Counted from the first letter of the stretch, positions 15,898-24,442 are shown. The stretch is DNA of 64,000 nucleotides from Echinicola jeungdonensis (GCF_030409905.1 NZ_JAUFQT010000002.1:310001-374000); one strand, 5' to 3'. The notes: generated from the sequence alone by a model not told the origin. Made by a program: numbers and translations.

Positions 15898-17250
15898 ATG
15901 AAAGATACCATACAGCTCCCTATTTTCAAAGACTTTGACGGATACTCTCCAAAGTATCACTTTTTCAAGAATTCCTTGCTTGGCCAGATCCATGACAGCC
16001 TGCCATGGGAAAAGCTTTCGAGCCTTGTTCCTGAAAAGCTGCAGGGGCCTGGTGCCCCAAGGTGGTTCGGTGCCAAGGGCATGTTTGCCCTGATGTTTTT
16101 GAAAGCCTACCTGAATACCTCAGACCGCCAATTGATAGAGCGTTTCAATACCGACTGGAGCCTTCAGTATTTCTGCGGGAAAGTATTGGCAGCAGACCAA
16201 CAGATCCGGGACCTTACCATTATGACACGGATCAGGGCCTACATCGAGGAACATTGCCACTGGGAACAGATCCAAGAGGTACTAATGGATCACTGGAAAC
16301 AGGATGTGGACAACAGCCACGTCTTATTAATGGATGCCACCTGTTATGAAAGTTATGTCCGTTTCCCCACCGACCCCAAACTACTCTGGGAATGCTGCCA
16401 GTGGGTGTTTGAAAAGCAACTGTTCAAAAAATGTAAACAATTGGGCATAAAAAGGCCCCGGTCAAAATACAGGGAGCAGAAGGCCAAACAGCTTGGCTAC
16501 TTCCGTAAAAGACGCAAATCCTTTAAGGAAACCCTCAAAAGGAAAAAATCCCTGGTCTTCCTGTTGGAAAAAGGACTTGGCCAGTTACAAGAGATCCTAG
16601 ACTTTTATCAAGGGGCGGGGCTTAAACCAAATGACTTTGCCTGTCTGAAGACCATCAAAAAAGTCTTGGTCCAGCAGCAGTTTTTGTTGGAAAATCCTCC
16701 CTCCGAACTTAAGGACCGCATCGTTTCCCTCCATAAACCTTATCTCCGGCCGATCGTCCGGGGAAAGGAAAACAAACCTGTGGAGTTCGGTATGAAAGCC
16801 CATATCCTTCAGACAGGCGGGCTATCATTTATCGATAAACTGGACTTCAACAACTTCAATGAATGTACCCGGTTGAAAATATCCACGGTAAAACATACCC
16901 GGATTTTCGGACAGACTTCCCAGCTGGGTGCCGACCGGATTTATGCCACCAATGCCAACAGAAAGTATTGTACCTCCAAAGACATATTCACCGGCTTCCC
17001 CAAAAAAGGCCCCAAACCGCACAACAAAGCCGAAAAGATTCTGAGTGCTGAAGTCTCCAAACAAAGGGCAACGGCAATGGAAGGGGCTTTCGGCAACCAT
17101 AAAAACCACTATGGACTGGTTAAAATACGAGTAAAGGGAGATAAAAGGGAAAAGCTGGCCGTGCTGTTCGGCATTATGGCAGCCAACGCCGTAGCAGTTG
17201 CCAAACGAAGAAACCAACAGGAATCCCCGCCCATCAACAAAGCTGCTTGA
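15898..17250 (+). CDS. DDE transposase, IS5/IS1182 type
   Basis: This 450-residue transposase has an N-terminal DUF772-like domain (PWEKLSSLVPE ... RWFGAKGMFALMFLKAYL, then SDRQLIERFNTDWSLQYFC) and a split DDE domain. The first Asp is in VLLMDATCYES, the second in LGADRIYATNANRKY, and the Glu in AMEGAFGNHKNHYGLVKIR, a YREK-like signature of the IS4/IS5 superfamily. An alpha-helical Lys/Arg-rich insertion (about residues 190-280) separates the first two acidic residues. The ATG at 15898 is preferred over the TTG at 15877. The frame is complete, so the element may be functional. Family placement between IS5 and IS1182 is uncertain. Confidence 0.88.
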   Translation: MKDTIQLPIFKDFDGYSPKYHFFKNSLLGQIHDSLPWEKLSSLVPEKLQGPGAPRWFGAKGMFALMFLKAYLNTSDRQLIERFNTDWSLQYFCGKVLAADQQIRDLTIMTRIRAYIEEHCHWEQIQEVLMDHWKQDVDNSHVLLMDATCYESYVRFPTDPKLLWECCQWVFEKQLFKKCKQLGIKRPRSKYREQKAKQLGYFRKRRKSFKETLKRKKSLVFLLEKGLGQLQEILDFYQGAGLKPNDFACLKTIKKVLVQQQFLLENPPSELKDRIVSLHKPYLRPIVRGKENKPVEFGMKAHILQTGGLSFIDKLDFNNFNECTRLKISTVKHTRIFGQTSQLGADRIYATNANRKYCTSKDIFTGFPKKGPKPHNKAEKILSAEVSKQRATAMEGAFGNHKNHYGLVKIRVKGDKREKLAVLFGIMAANAVAVAKRRNQQESPPINKAA

Positions 17251-17325
17251 CAAAAACTACCGCCGGAAAGAAGGATTACAGGACAGGTGTGTCCAATTGT
17301 CAAAACCACCCCAAAAATCAACCCC

Positions 17326-17742
17326 TTCAATTCAGTAATTGTACTTTTCCTTACACAAATTGTACTCTGAATTTTACTTCAAAGTACCCTAAAAACAAAT
17401 TAACCTTTTAGTTAAGTCACTAAAAGGTTAATTATGTCTATTTCCCAAAGAGGCCTAATTACTTTTCCTAATTCCACAATTCCATGAGATTACAATTTAT
17501 TTATTAAACTATCTTTTAAAATTTGATTCCGTCCTCTAATCTTTCACCATTATCTCCATAATTTTTTTTACAAAAATTATATTCGAAATTTAATTTTTGT
17601 GAGATGGTTTATTTATTGAAAACACAAGTTTTTGCTGGCTCATTAGGGTGAAGTTTTAGATTTTATGATAATTATCCGACATTTAAACCCATGCAGATCA
17701 ACATTCAGTTTTAGCTTGAGAAGTGAAGCTGAAATCCAATGG
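17326..17742. other. Gene-free stretch with a perfect palindrome
   Basis: The stretch has no convincing gene. At 17400-17431 TTAACCTTTTAGT and ACTAAAAGGTTAA form a perfect 13-bp stem with a 6-nt loop (TAAGTC). On the minus strand it is followed by TTTGTTTTTAG, so it may act as a distant terminator for the Mut7-C operon or be the end of a small mobile repeat. Confidence 0.5.
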
Positions 17743-18501
17743 TTAAATCAAATCTCTGATATATTTTTCCATTCTTTTAAAATGAGAGCCTTTCCAGAAA
17801 ACTTTATCACAGTTTTTACAATAAAAAAACTCGTCAAATACCCGGGCAATCTCAGGTTTTACTTTTGGAAGTATTTTTGATTTTTCTATCCGGGTTAAGG
17901 GGTAATTGCAGGTCATACATCGGGAAAAGGATTTGAACTGACTGTAAAGGTCATACTTTTGGACAATCTCCCTAAGTTGTTCATGCTTATCAATCGCCCT
18001 TACAAAGTAACCATGGTTTATTTTTGATGATTTTAGTAAAAGCCTGTCCCGGGTTAGTATGATTCGATTTTCCTTTTGGGCAATTTCAATAATATCATCA
18101 TCCTCAAAATCATTGCGGTAAAGTGTATCAAATCCCAACATACGGAGGTATTTTGCCAATTTTCCCAAATGAGCATCCAGGATAAACCTACTTTCTCTTA
18201 AGCCATGGTTTCTCACTTTCGTTTGGTTGGAGATATCCAATGATTCAAAAGTGGGATATATGGAGATTCTGTCCATTTCCTGAAGGAAATGAGAAAAACT
18301 AACGGACTGTCCATTGACCAAAATAAGGTCTACTTCTGATAAAGGGATTTTCCAAGAAATTAAAATTTCCTGAACAGTTACGGGAGTTTTGAATTGAGTG
18401 GAAAAGGTTTTTTGTCGTTTTTCAGGAGGAAGGAAATCATTCAGCTCCGCATAGCATCGTACAAAAAAAGTCTTTTTTAGGCTTTTATTTTTACCTGCCA
18501 T
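17743..18501 (-). CDS. Mut7-C RNase domain with N-terminal ubiquitin-like fold
   Basis: This 252-residue soluble protein joins two parts. Residues ~8-90 resemble the Mut7-C ubiquitin-like domain (FFVRCYAELNDFLPPEKRQK ... DLILVNGQSVSFSHFL). Residues ~105-245 form the Mut7-C PIN-type RNase domain: RFILDAHLGKLAKYLRMLGF has the first Asp, NDFEDDDIIEIAQ and IILTRDRLLL the next acidic residues, and a zinc ribbon CMTCNYPL ... FYCKNCDKVFW closes it. The architecture is known from bacterial toxin-like or RNA-decay proteins, yet the physiological role is not established. It is last in a minus-strand group behind the F420-reductase-like gene, 66 bases apart. Confidence 0.9.
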   Translation of the reverse strand: MAGKNKSLKKTFFVRCYAELNDFLPPEKRQKTFSTQFKTPVTVQEILISWKIPLSEVDLILVNGQSVSFSHFLQEMDRISIYPTFESLDISNQTKVRNHGLRESRFILDAHLGKLAKYLRMLGFDTLYRNDFEDDDIIEIAQKENRIILTRDRLLLKSSKINHGYFVRAIDKHEQLREIVQKYDLYSQFKSFSRCMTCNYPLTRIEKSKILPKVKPEIARVFDEFFYCKNCDKVFWKGSHFKRMEKYIRDLI

Positions 18502-18567
18502 GACTGATAGCGTATTTATTTTGTTTATTCAAAAAAGCCATAATAAGGCTTGTTTTCCCATTAATAA

Positions 18568-19254
18568 TTAAGCTCCCTGGATGTGAAAATTAAAATTGGT
18601 ATGACCCAAAGTTTTGTATAATCGTAACCAAACAGGCAATAACATTTCTGTTGCCCTGGCGGTACTGATGTCTCCCAGGTCAATAATGTTTTTATTTTTC
18701 CAGCCGATTTCTAATAATAATTTTATTATAGAATTTTTAGCTTCCTGGTCATTTCCGCTTAAAAAAAGATGATGGTCTCCAGTGATTTTATGAGGATGCA
18801 TCATGATGTAGGCGTTCATAGTATTAAGACCTTTAACCACTTTGGTTTTGGGTAATTTTTTTTGGACCTGTTCTCCCAATGAATCTGTGTTACAAACAAA
18901 TAGGCTAGGGGGAAAGCCCTTGGAAAAATCTAAAGGGTTGGCAAGATCCAAAAGTATTTTTCCTTCTAAATTGGATGCTCCAATTTCACTTAAAATATCT
19001 AGTGTGGCTGCTCCGTTGGTGGCATTTATCACCAAATCGGTAAATGTGCTGGCTGCCTTGAATGGAAGTAGTTTGATTCCGGAGTGGTCCTGATACCATT
19101 CGGCAAATGATTTTCCGGTAATTTGATTTGGGGATTCTCTTTTTTGGGTTTCTTTTGGGTCCCTGGTTCCCATAATTACTTCATGACCCAATTCAAACAA
19201 TCGGGCAGCAATGGTTTGACCCACTGCCCCTGTTCCTAATATGGTTATCTTCAT
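18568..19254 (-). CDS. NAD(P)-binding F420-reductase-like oxidoreductase
   Basis: This 228-residue protein has the Rossmann motif ITILGTGAVGQTIAARLFELG followed by VIMGTRDP, where the Arg/Thr after strand 2 suggests NADP(H). The body (VINATNGAATLDIL, LLDLANPLDFSKGFPPSL and VVKGLNTMNAY) matches the F420-dependent NADP oxidoreductase / ketol-acid-like family. In organisms without F420 such proteins are of unknown function and may use flavins or metals; substrate cannot be inferred. It starts 13 bases after the STAS-like gene stops, so the two are likely one transcript. Confidence 0.88.
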   Translation of the reverse strand: MKITILGTGAVGQTIAARLFELGHEVIMGTRDPKETQKRESPNQITGKSFAEWYQDHSGIKLLPFKAASTFTDLVINATNGAATLDILSEIGASNLEGKILLDLANPLDFSKGFPPSLFVCNTDSLGEQVQKKLPKTKVVKGLNTMNAYIMMHPHKITGDHHLFLSGNDQEAKNSIIKLLLEIGWKNKNIIDLGDISTARATEMLLPVWLRLYKTLGHTNFNFHIQGA

Positions 19255-19267
19255 TGCATTTTGTTGA

Positions 19268-19657
19268 TCATTTTTTTCCAGCTTTTACAAACTCCAAAGC
19301 TTCATCCAATTGTGAAATATCAAAATACCGTTCTATTCTCCCTTTGCTAGCCCTTTGAAAAAATAAATTGTCTATTGGAATCAAGGCTTTTACAATATTG
19401 GAATGGGCCACTACAGCTAAGTGGCCCACATGATTATAATTTCTAAGCCACCAAATAGCATCCTCAAAAAATGCCTTAATGCTGCTTTTAGAAATTTCCA
19501 TTTCATCCAATTTCACCAATACATTTACAATTTCATAGCCCTGGTTCAATTTATCCTTTACCAGTTTTTCAAATAATTGCTCATCTACCTTTTTAAAGCC
19601 ATCCTTTACTTCCAAGGCCAAAACATTGGTATCATAAACTTTAAATTGTTCAATCAT
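19268..19657 (-). CDS. STAS/SEC14-like (SpoIIAA-like) domain protein
   Basis: This 129-residue protein fits the SpoIIAA-like (STAS/SEC14) family: VLALEVKDGFKKVDEQLFEK, VLVKLDEMEISKSSIKAFFE and HLAVVAHSNIVKALIPIDNLFF, ending SQLDEALEFVKAG. Members are small alpha/beta proteins in stress-related settings; no enzymatic motif is present. It is the first gene of the group with the F420-reductase-like and Mut7-C genes. It has an AT-rich leader of about 270 bases upstream in which no other gene is seen. Confidence 0.85.
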   Translation of the reverse strand: MIEQFKVYDTNVLALEVKDGFKKVDEQLFEKLVKDKLNQGYEIVNVLVKLDEMEISKSSIKAFFEDAIWWLRNYNHVGHLAVVAHSNIVKALIPIDNLFFQRASKGRIERYFDISQLDEALEFVKAGKK

Positions 19658-19913
19658 TTTGAAATATCTTTTGGTTTCTATCCAGCCCTAGCTTGAAGCT
19701 TAAGGACTTTGCTTTTGATTTATTCCATATTCCTTCAACTTTTATTTTGAAGGGAAAATTATAAAACATTTCATTTTTTTATTTGAAGTAGGTTTAACCT
19801 AATTAATTATCGGATAGTAAAGTTGGAACCCATTTTAATTTCCCTCCATTATAATTTAATGAAAGTCAGTTGATTTTGCTATTAATAATGGCTGGGTTTT
19901 TAAGAGGGAATAT

Positions 19914-19948
19914 GAAAAAAAAATAAGGGATCACTTTATCATGATCCC
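19914..19948 (-). terminator. Rho-independent terminator of YciI-like operon
   Basis: GGGATCA (19927-19933) pairs with TGATCCC (19942-19948) around an 8-nt loop. On the minus strand the stem is followed by TTATTTTTTTT. It lies 37 bases past the stop of the YciI-like gene. Confidence 0.75.
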
Positions 19949-19985
19949 CAAAGGCAATTTAAATACTTTTATTCTCTTGATGGGA

Positions 19986-20327
19986 TTACTCAGGAAGTGG
20001 CATGGTTTCATGGACCTCGATTTCACAGGCGGCATCCCATCCAGACAAATGCGGATGTCCCTGAAGTAATTTTTTAGCTTCTTCCATATCCTTTGCTTGT
20101 AATATGGAATATCCGCATACCTCCCTTTTGCTTTTTTCACTACTTCCATTAGTGGACAATTTTTCACCATTAGCCAAGGGGTTGCCGATGTCCACTAACT
20201 TGTCCCCGCATTTTTTTGCCCATTCCATCCATTTTTCCATCCCTTTTTTGGATTCTTCAGGGGAAGTATTTTCCATTTGTTCAAGGGCGGAGATGGGGGC
20301 ATGATAAATGACAATAAATTTTTTCAT
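19986..20327 (-). CDS. YciI-like (YCII-related) domain protein
   Basis: This 113-residue protein begins MKKFIVIYHAPISALEQM and contains WMEWAKKCGDKLVDIGNPLA, CGYSILQAKDMEEAKKLLQG and HPHLSGWDAACEIEVHETMPLPE, typical of the YCII-related dimeric ferredoxin-like family; the His-Pro/Glu residues near the end match the putative active site. Substrate is unknown; such genes are often near START-domain (SRPBCC) genes, as here. The frame extends to an ATG at 20390, but this would overlap the upstream gene by 44 bases, so the ATG at 20327 is used. Gene spacing (19 bases) suggests one operon with SRPBCC and the CBS-like gene. Confidence 0.9.
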   Translation of the reverse strand: MKKFIVIYHAPISALEQMENTSPEESKKGMEKWMEWAKKCGDKLVDIGNPLANGEKLSTNGSSEKSKREVCGYSILQAKDMEEAKKLLQGHPHLSGWDAACEIEVHETMPLPE

Positions 20328-20346
20328 AATAATTTTTCTTTTATGA

Positions 20347-20790
20347 TTAGTCAAATGGTTTGTGATCGTCGTAAGGGTCTCCTTGGCCATTTTCCACCAG
20401 GTTTCTAAGGCTGATTAAGTATTTTGCCCAGGAAAAATTACATTGAGCAAAATAATCATCCTGTTGTTTAAAACCTTTATGGGTCAGTCGGATACGGGTT
20501 TTTCCTTCATGTTGGTCAAGATCAAAACTGATAATAGTTCCGATCCAGTCTGGCACAGAGTCCAAAACAGTCCATTCGATTCTTTTATCAAGTTCAAAAT
20601 CGGTAACGTGTACTTCATCCTTGAAACTGTTTCCAAATTGAAATACAATGGTTCCATCCATACCAGGATTTCCATGGGTTTGAGCGGTCCACCAATGGCT
20701 CAATCCTTTAATAGTACTTAAGGCTTTAAAAACTGCCTTTTGGGAAGCGTCGGTATGGCAGATATGGGTAATGTGATAGGAATCTTCCAT
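20347..20790 (-). CDS. SRPBCC/AHSA1-type protein
   Basis: This 147-residue START-like protein of the AHSA1 type has ITHICHTDASQKAVFKALST, GLSHWWTAQTHGNPG, FQFGNSFKDEVHVTDF, RIEWTVLDS and the C-terminal helix region SWAKYLISLRNLVENGQGDPYD. The helix-grip fold binds a hydrophobic ligand; the ligand is not predictable. It lies between the CBS-like membrane gene (23 bases) and the YciI-like gene (19 bases), all on the minus strand, which suggests one transcript. Confidence 0.9.
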   Translation of the reverse strand: MEDSYHITHICHTDASQKAVFKALSTIKGLSHWWTAQTHGNPGMDGTIVFQFGNSFKDEVHVTDFELDKRIEWTVLDSVPDWIGTIISFDLDQHEGKTRIRLTHKGFKQQDDYFAQCNFSWAKYLISLRNLVENGQGDPYDDHKPFD

Positions 20791-20813
20791 GTTGAATTTA
20801 TTGGGTTTATTTT

Positions 20814-21497
20814 TTACTCTCCATTTATAGGAATGGAGTTGGATACAATTGCCGTTATGATGTCCTGTTTATTGATAATGTATTTGAATGTGTCATTTTC
20901 TACGATGGCAATATTGTCCATTTGTTCATCGCGCATTTTCTTAAGTACCACTGAGGTTTTTTCCTGAGGACCTATCTGCGTTTTTCTAATTCCCGCAAGG
21001 GAATTTCTAAGCTGGTCATATCCAAAAGTATTTTGCTGGAAAACTAACAATTGGCCTGAAAAAATGCTGCTTGCCATCCAACCGTCAAACTTTCCATCTT
21101 TAATGAAAACAATATGTTTGATGCCAAGGGTAGAGATGTATTTTTCTAAAAGGTCCTTGTAATAGATTTTGTTATTCGTGATTTTTAATATGTCAAAACT
21201 TTTGATTTCTGAATTTCTTAATTTTTCCTGTAATTCAATCAGGCGATTTTCCCCGCCTTTTTCTATTACGGATCCTGAACCCTCAACGGCTTCTATTGAT
21301 AAATCCTTGGTGGCAAATTGATTGATTTCTGTTTGTTGGACTTTTTCCCCGATTTTTAACCAGCCAGCAATTTCAACACTCCTGCCCTCAGTGGCCATTT
21401 CATAAAGTCCATTGATTTTATCTCTGAAAACAAAAAGTAGAACAATGATAAATATGGGCCAGATCATTTTTTCAAGAATTGCTAACCAGGACTGCAT
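20814..21497 (-). CDS. Membrane-anchored protein with C-terminal CBS-like domain
   Basis: This 227-residue protein starts with one hydrophobic helix (MIWPIFIIVLLFVF, residues ~11-24) and a short basic turn. The middle (VEIAGWLKIGEKVQQTEINQ ... ENRLIELQEKLRNSEIK) is soluble and partly helical. Residues ~130-220 look like a CBS-type domain: KIYYKDLLEKYISTLGIKHI, and VVLKKMRDEQMDNIAIVEND followed by FKYIINKQDIITAIV. It probably sits in the inner membrane with the sensor part in the cytosol. No known family name is recalled with certainty. It is the first gene of the operon with SRPBCC and YciI. Confidence 0.75.
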   Translation of the reverse strand: MQSWLAILEKMIWPIFIIVLLFVFRDKINGLYEMATEGRSVEIAGWLKIGEKVQQTEINQFATKDLSIEAVEGSGSVIEKGGENRLIELQEKLRNSEIKSFDILKITNNKIYYKDLLEKYISTLGIKHIVFIKDGKFDGWMASSIFSGQLLVFQQNTFGYDQLRNSLAGIRKTQIGPQEKTSVVLKKMRDEQMDNIAIVENDTFKYIINKQDIITAIVSNSIPINGE

Positions 21498-21895
21498 ATT
21501 TTTCTGTTTTTAGTGGAAAGGAAAAATTAGATTCTGTCCTCATCTAATATACAAAAAAATAGTTGATGCAGGTGTAAAGATTTTATGGAAAAAGGAAGGA
21601 TGGATAGCATCCAATTCCATTTTTTTGAATAGGAAAATGAATTGGGATTATTGGTTATTATTGGGAAATTTAGATTAAGATTATTTCCATGAAATAAAAA
21701 AATGATAACTGGGCAGTTTTTATTAATGATTTTAATAATAAGAATACCCGTAATCGTACCTGTAATTTCAATAATCAATTGGAGGAATCAAAACCCTCCA
21801 CGTGAATAAGCTTTTACGGTTTTTTACGATTTTATTTTAGCTGGCAAATAAATGGATTGTAGGAATATGATTATTAGATTTTCAACCAGATTATA
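21498..21895. other. Gene-free stretch
   Basis: The stretch lies between pxpC (stop) and the CBS-like gene (start), both on the minus strand, and must hold the latter's promoter. One 83-codon frame on the minus strand (21527-21778) is low-complexity (Ile/Asn/Phe-rich) and not credible. No RNA gene or strong hairpin is seen. Confidence 0.4.
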
Positions 21896-22747
21896 TTATT
21901 TCACCTCAAACCTGATTTTCTCTCCGGGCTTTTTTTGGGAAAGAATGGATAAAGCTTTTGAACCTAGCTGCAGCACGCGTGGATAACCTCCAGTAACCTG
22001 GGCATCTTTCATTAGGACCAATAATTTACCGCCAGGAGTAAGCTGGATAGTTCCAGGATAAACAGGGGAGGTTAAAATCTCCTCCAGGGTGTTTGGAAAA
22101 GTTTCTTCCAACTGGATTCCCATCCGGTCCTGTCTGTTGGAAAGGGTAAATGACTTTTCGAACAACTTTTCAAAATCATCCTTTTTCATTTTTTCAGCTT
22201 CAGGACCTGGGTAAACTTCCAAGGCCTCTTCCTGGAAATAAGTGTTGTCCGGTGCTACATGGGCATGAGTAGAATCCAGTTCTTCTTTAAAGACCTTATA
22301 AGGAATTTGAATATTTTTTTTTAACCTATGAGCAGAAGTAATACCTGGATACCAACTCCGGCTGCCAAGTATTTTTTCTGTTTGAAATCCACCTTTAATG
22401 CCAAGGTACATGCGGCAACCTTGGCGAAATGGTTTGATCTTCAGGACATCTCCAGAGGAAATATTGATGACCTGGTTATTAGTATATGGGGTGTCATTGC
22501 ATAAAATATCCCCAAAAGCTCCGGTAAGGACGATTTGCGTGGGCTGTTCAAATAAAAATTGGCCACCGGTCATTGTCATTTCCAGACAGGCATCATTGGG
22601 ATCGTTCCGCAATAAATGGTTGGCGAGGTTAAAAGCAAGTGTATCCATGGGGCCTGCACTAGGAACCCCCCATTGCCCCTGTCCAAATCTACCCTGATCT
22701 TGAATGGAACTGTACAAGCCGGCCTTAATCACTTTAATATGAGGCAT
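21896..22747 (-). CDS. pxpC: 5-oxoprolinase subunit PxpC
   Basis: This 283-residue protein is the PxpC (carboxyltransferase subunit 2 / AHS2, KipA-like) partner of the ATP-dependent 5-oxoprolinase, which converts 5-oxoproline to glutamate. It has IKAGLYSSIQDQGRFGQGQW, GVPSAGPMDTLAFNLANHLL and CLEMTMTGGQFLF, all characteristic. It overlaps pxpB by 14 bases, so the two are translationally coupled, and pxpA lies 6 bases before pxpB. Together they form pxpABC. Length is slightly shorter than E. coli YbgK, as usual for Bacteroidota. Confidence 0.93.
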   Translation of the reverse strand: MPHIKVIKAGLYSSIQDQGRFGQGQWGVPSAGPMDTLAFNLANHLLRNDPNDACLEMTMTGGQFLFEQPTQIVLTGAFGDILCNDTPYTNNQVINISSGDVLKIKPFRQGCRMYLGIKGGFQTEKILGSRSWYPGITSAHRLKKNIQIPYKVFKEELDSTHAHVAPDNTYFQEEALEVYPGPEAEKMKKDDFEKLFEKSFTLSNRQDRMGIQLEETFPNTLEEILTSPVYPGTIQLTPGGKLLVLMKDAQVTGGYPRVLQLGSKALSILSQKKPGEKIRFEVK

Positions 22748-23459
22748 GAGCAGGTTCGTGTTTGGGTTGAATATGTTGATGCTTTATTTTTTGTTGGAGG
22801 TCCATAAATTCCTCCTTTCCAATGGAGTAAAAACTGATTTCATCTCCAGGTTGGGCAAAAACCGGTTGGGGAGATTTAATATCAAATAACAATATGGGAG
22901 TTTTTCCAATTATATTCCATCCTCCAGGGCTATCCATGGGATAAATGCCCGTTTGTTTTCCCCCTATAGCCACAGAGCCTTTTTCTATTAGGGGATCAGG
23001 GACTTCTTTTCTTGGGGCAAATAGCTTTTCATTCAATCCTCCCAAATACATAAATCCAGGCATAAACCCATAAAAGTGAAGCAGGTAGCTATTGGACTGG
23101 TGCAGGCTGATAATCTCTTCCTGATCCAGACCGGTTTTTTGGCTTACTCTGTCCAGATCTTTTCCCTGATAGCAAACGGGAATTTTCCAACATTTCCTGC
23201 GGGAAGGTTTTGATGTTGGTCCTTCTTGATAAAACTCTTCAAATTCGGGAATAATATGATTAAGGTCCACCTCATGGTTGAAATGCAAACTTAAACGATG
23301 ATAGCCCATGATGATATCCAGGAGCTCATCTTTCCAGGCTGTTAGGACCCTCTTCTTCATTCTCATAATTTCCAGCAAAATTTCTTTTTTCACGATATCC
23401 GGCCAGGAAATTTCAATGATCTTAGGAGCGATAAATTTATAATTTAATGAATAAGGCAT
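22734..23459 (-). CDS. pxpB: 5-oxoprolinase subunit PxpB
   Basis: This 241-residue protein is the AHS1 (KipI-like) subunit of 5-oxoprolinase. Key segments are VCYQGKDLDRVSQKTGLDQE, HFYGFMPGFMYLGGL, FAPRKEVPDPLIEKGSVAIG and MDSPGGWNIIGKTP. It works with PxpC as a two-part enzyme whose PxpA partner opens or hands over the substrate. The last ~15 codons overlap pxpC. The first ATG at 23459 lies 6 bases past pxpA, consistent with an operon. Confidence 0.93.
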   Translation of the reverse strand: MPYSLNYKFIAPKIIEISWPDIVKKEILLEIMRMKKRVLTAWKDELLDIIMGYHRLSLHFNHEVDLNHIIPEFEEFYQEGPTSKPSRRKCWKIPVCYQGKDLDRVSQKTGLDQEEIISLHQSNSYLLHFYGFMPGFMYLGGLNEKLFAPRKEVPDPLIEKGSVAIGGKQTGIYPMDSPGGWNIIGKTPILLFDIKSPQPVFAQPGDEISFYSIGKEEFMDLQQKIKHQHIQPKHEPAHASY

Positions 23460-23465
23460 AAGTGT

Positions 23466-24194
23466 TCATTCTTCCATCGGTATATTAACAACTTCATAAA
23501 TTTCCTTCACCAAAGCAAGGGCGGAAGGATTATCCCCATGAACACAGACAGTATCCGCTTTTATAGGTTTAATTTTTCCTGTTACGGTTTTTACATATCC
23601 TTCAAAAACCATTCTATAAAGGTGATCGATAACTTCTTTTGATTCAATTAAAACTGCGTTTTTCTCCGTTCTGGGTACCAAGCTTAAATTGTCCAGGTAT
23701 TTACGGTCTGCAAAAATTTCAGATTTGGTTTTTACCCCATGTTCTTTTGCCATTTTTTCAATAATTGAAGAATTAGGCGCAAAAAGGAATGTTTCCGGGA
23801 AATTCTCCACCATCAAGCCAATAATCACTTGGGCAATATCATAGTTTATTGCAGCATCATTATAGAGGGCGCCATGAGGTTTGATATGGTGGATTTTTTG
23901 GCCTGTTTTATTGGCCAGTTTTTCTAAACTTTTGATCTGGTTTAAAAGACTCATAGCCATTTCTTCTTTTTCCATTTTCATGGATTTCCGGCCAAAATGT
24001 TCCTTATCAGGATAAGAGGGGTGGGCACCAATATTTAATTGGAATTTTTTAGCCCTCTCCAAGGTTGCAGTCATGGTAAGTTCATTCCCCGTGTGACCAC
24101 CACAGGCAATATTGCAACTGGTGATATAAGGCATCAGTTCCTCTTCATAAGGCATTCCCTCACCTAAATCGCTGTTGATATCTATTTTCATCAT
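23466..24194 (-). CDS. pxpA: 5-oxoprolinase subunit PxpA (LamB/YcsF)
   Basis: This 242-residue protein is the LamB/YcsF-type subunit. It begins MKIDINSDLGEGMPYEEEL, followed by ITSCNIACGGHTGNELTM, HPSYPDKEHFGRKSM, KPHGALYNDAAIN and CVHGDNPSALALVKEI, which are highly conserved in the family; Asp and His residues in these blocks are the probable active site. It heads the pxpABC operon. A 248-base leader with rmuC on the opposite strand lies upstream, so divergent promoters are likely. Confidence 0.95.
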   Translation of the reverse strand: MMKIDINSDLGEGMPYEEELMPYITSCNIACGGHTGNELTMTATLERAKKFQLNIGAHPSYPDKEHFGRKSMKMEKEEMAMSLLNQIKSLEKLANKTGQKIHHIKPHGALYNDAAINYDIAQVIIGLMVENFPETFLFAPNSSIIEKMAKEHGVKTKSEIFADRKYLDNLSLVPRTEKNAVLIESKEVIDHLYRMVFEGYVKTVTGKIKPIKADTVCVHGDNPSALALVKEIYEVVNIPMEE

Positions 24195-24442
24195 GGCTAA
24201 TCTCTGATGATTTAAAATTCAAAATAAAGTTAATTAAAATAAGGGAGATTTTCTTCCTGAAAAATGGTTTTACCCAAATCAAAAAGTCAATAAAATATTG
24301 GAAAGTCAATGCTTTTATAGGTAAGACCTATCCATTACAATTATAATAAGGGTTTTGACATAAAATGTCCCAAAACTTTTATTGAACCTTAGGTAATACT
24401 TGTAAGAGGGATTAATTTGCCTTTCAGAATAAATGAAGAATT

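Larger units (their letters stand above)
15800..17325 (+). mobile_element. IS5/IS1182-type insertion sequence, limits approximate
   Basis: The unit contains a hairpin (15820-15863) and one DDE transposase gene. Possible short ends are GGGTTG near 15800 and CAACCCC at 17319-17325, but longer terminal inverted repeats and a target duplication were not found, so the borders are guesses. It lies about 90 bases past the right end of the IS21 element. Confidence 0.45.

Noticed and set aside
10051..17325. Composite transposon carrying the aminotransferase gene
   Set aside because: The flanking elements are of different families with different ends, and only the IS21 element has its own target duplication.
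17743..18501. Mut7-C gene as toxin of a toxin-antitoxin pair
   Set aside because: The protein is large and carries its own ubiquitin-like part and zinc ribbon; no small antitoxin-like gene is adjacent.
21527..21778. 83-codon minus-strand frame
   Set aside because: Low-complexity Ile/Asn/Phe-rich translation in AT-rich intergenic DNA, without a motif.
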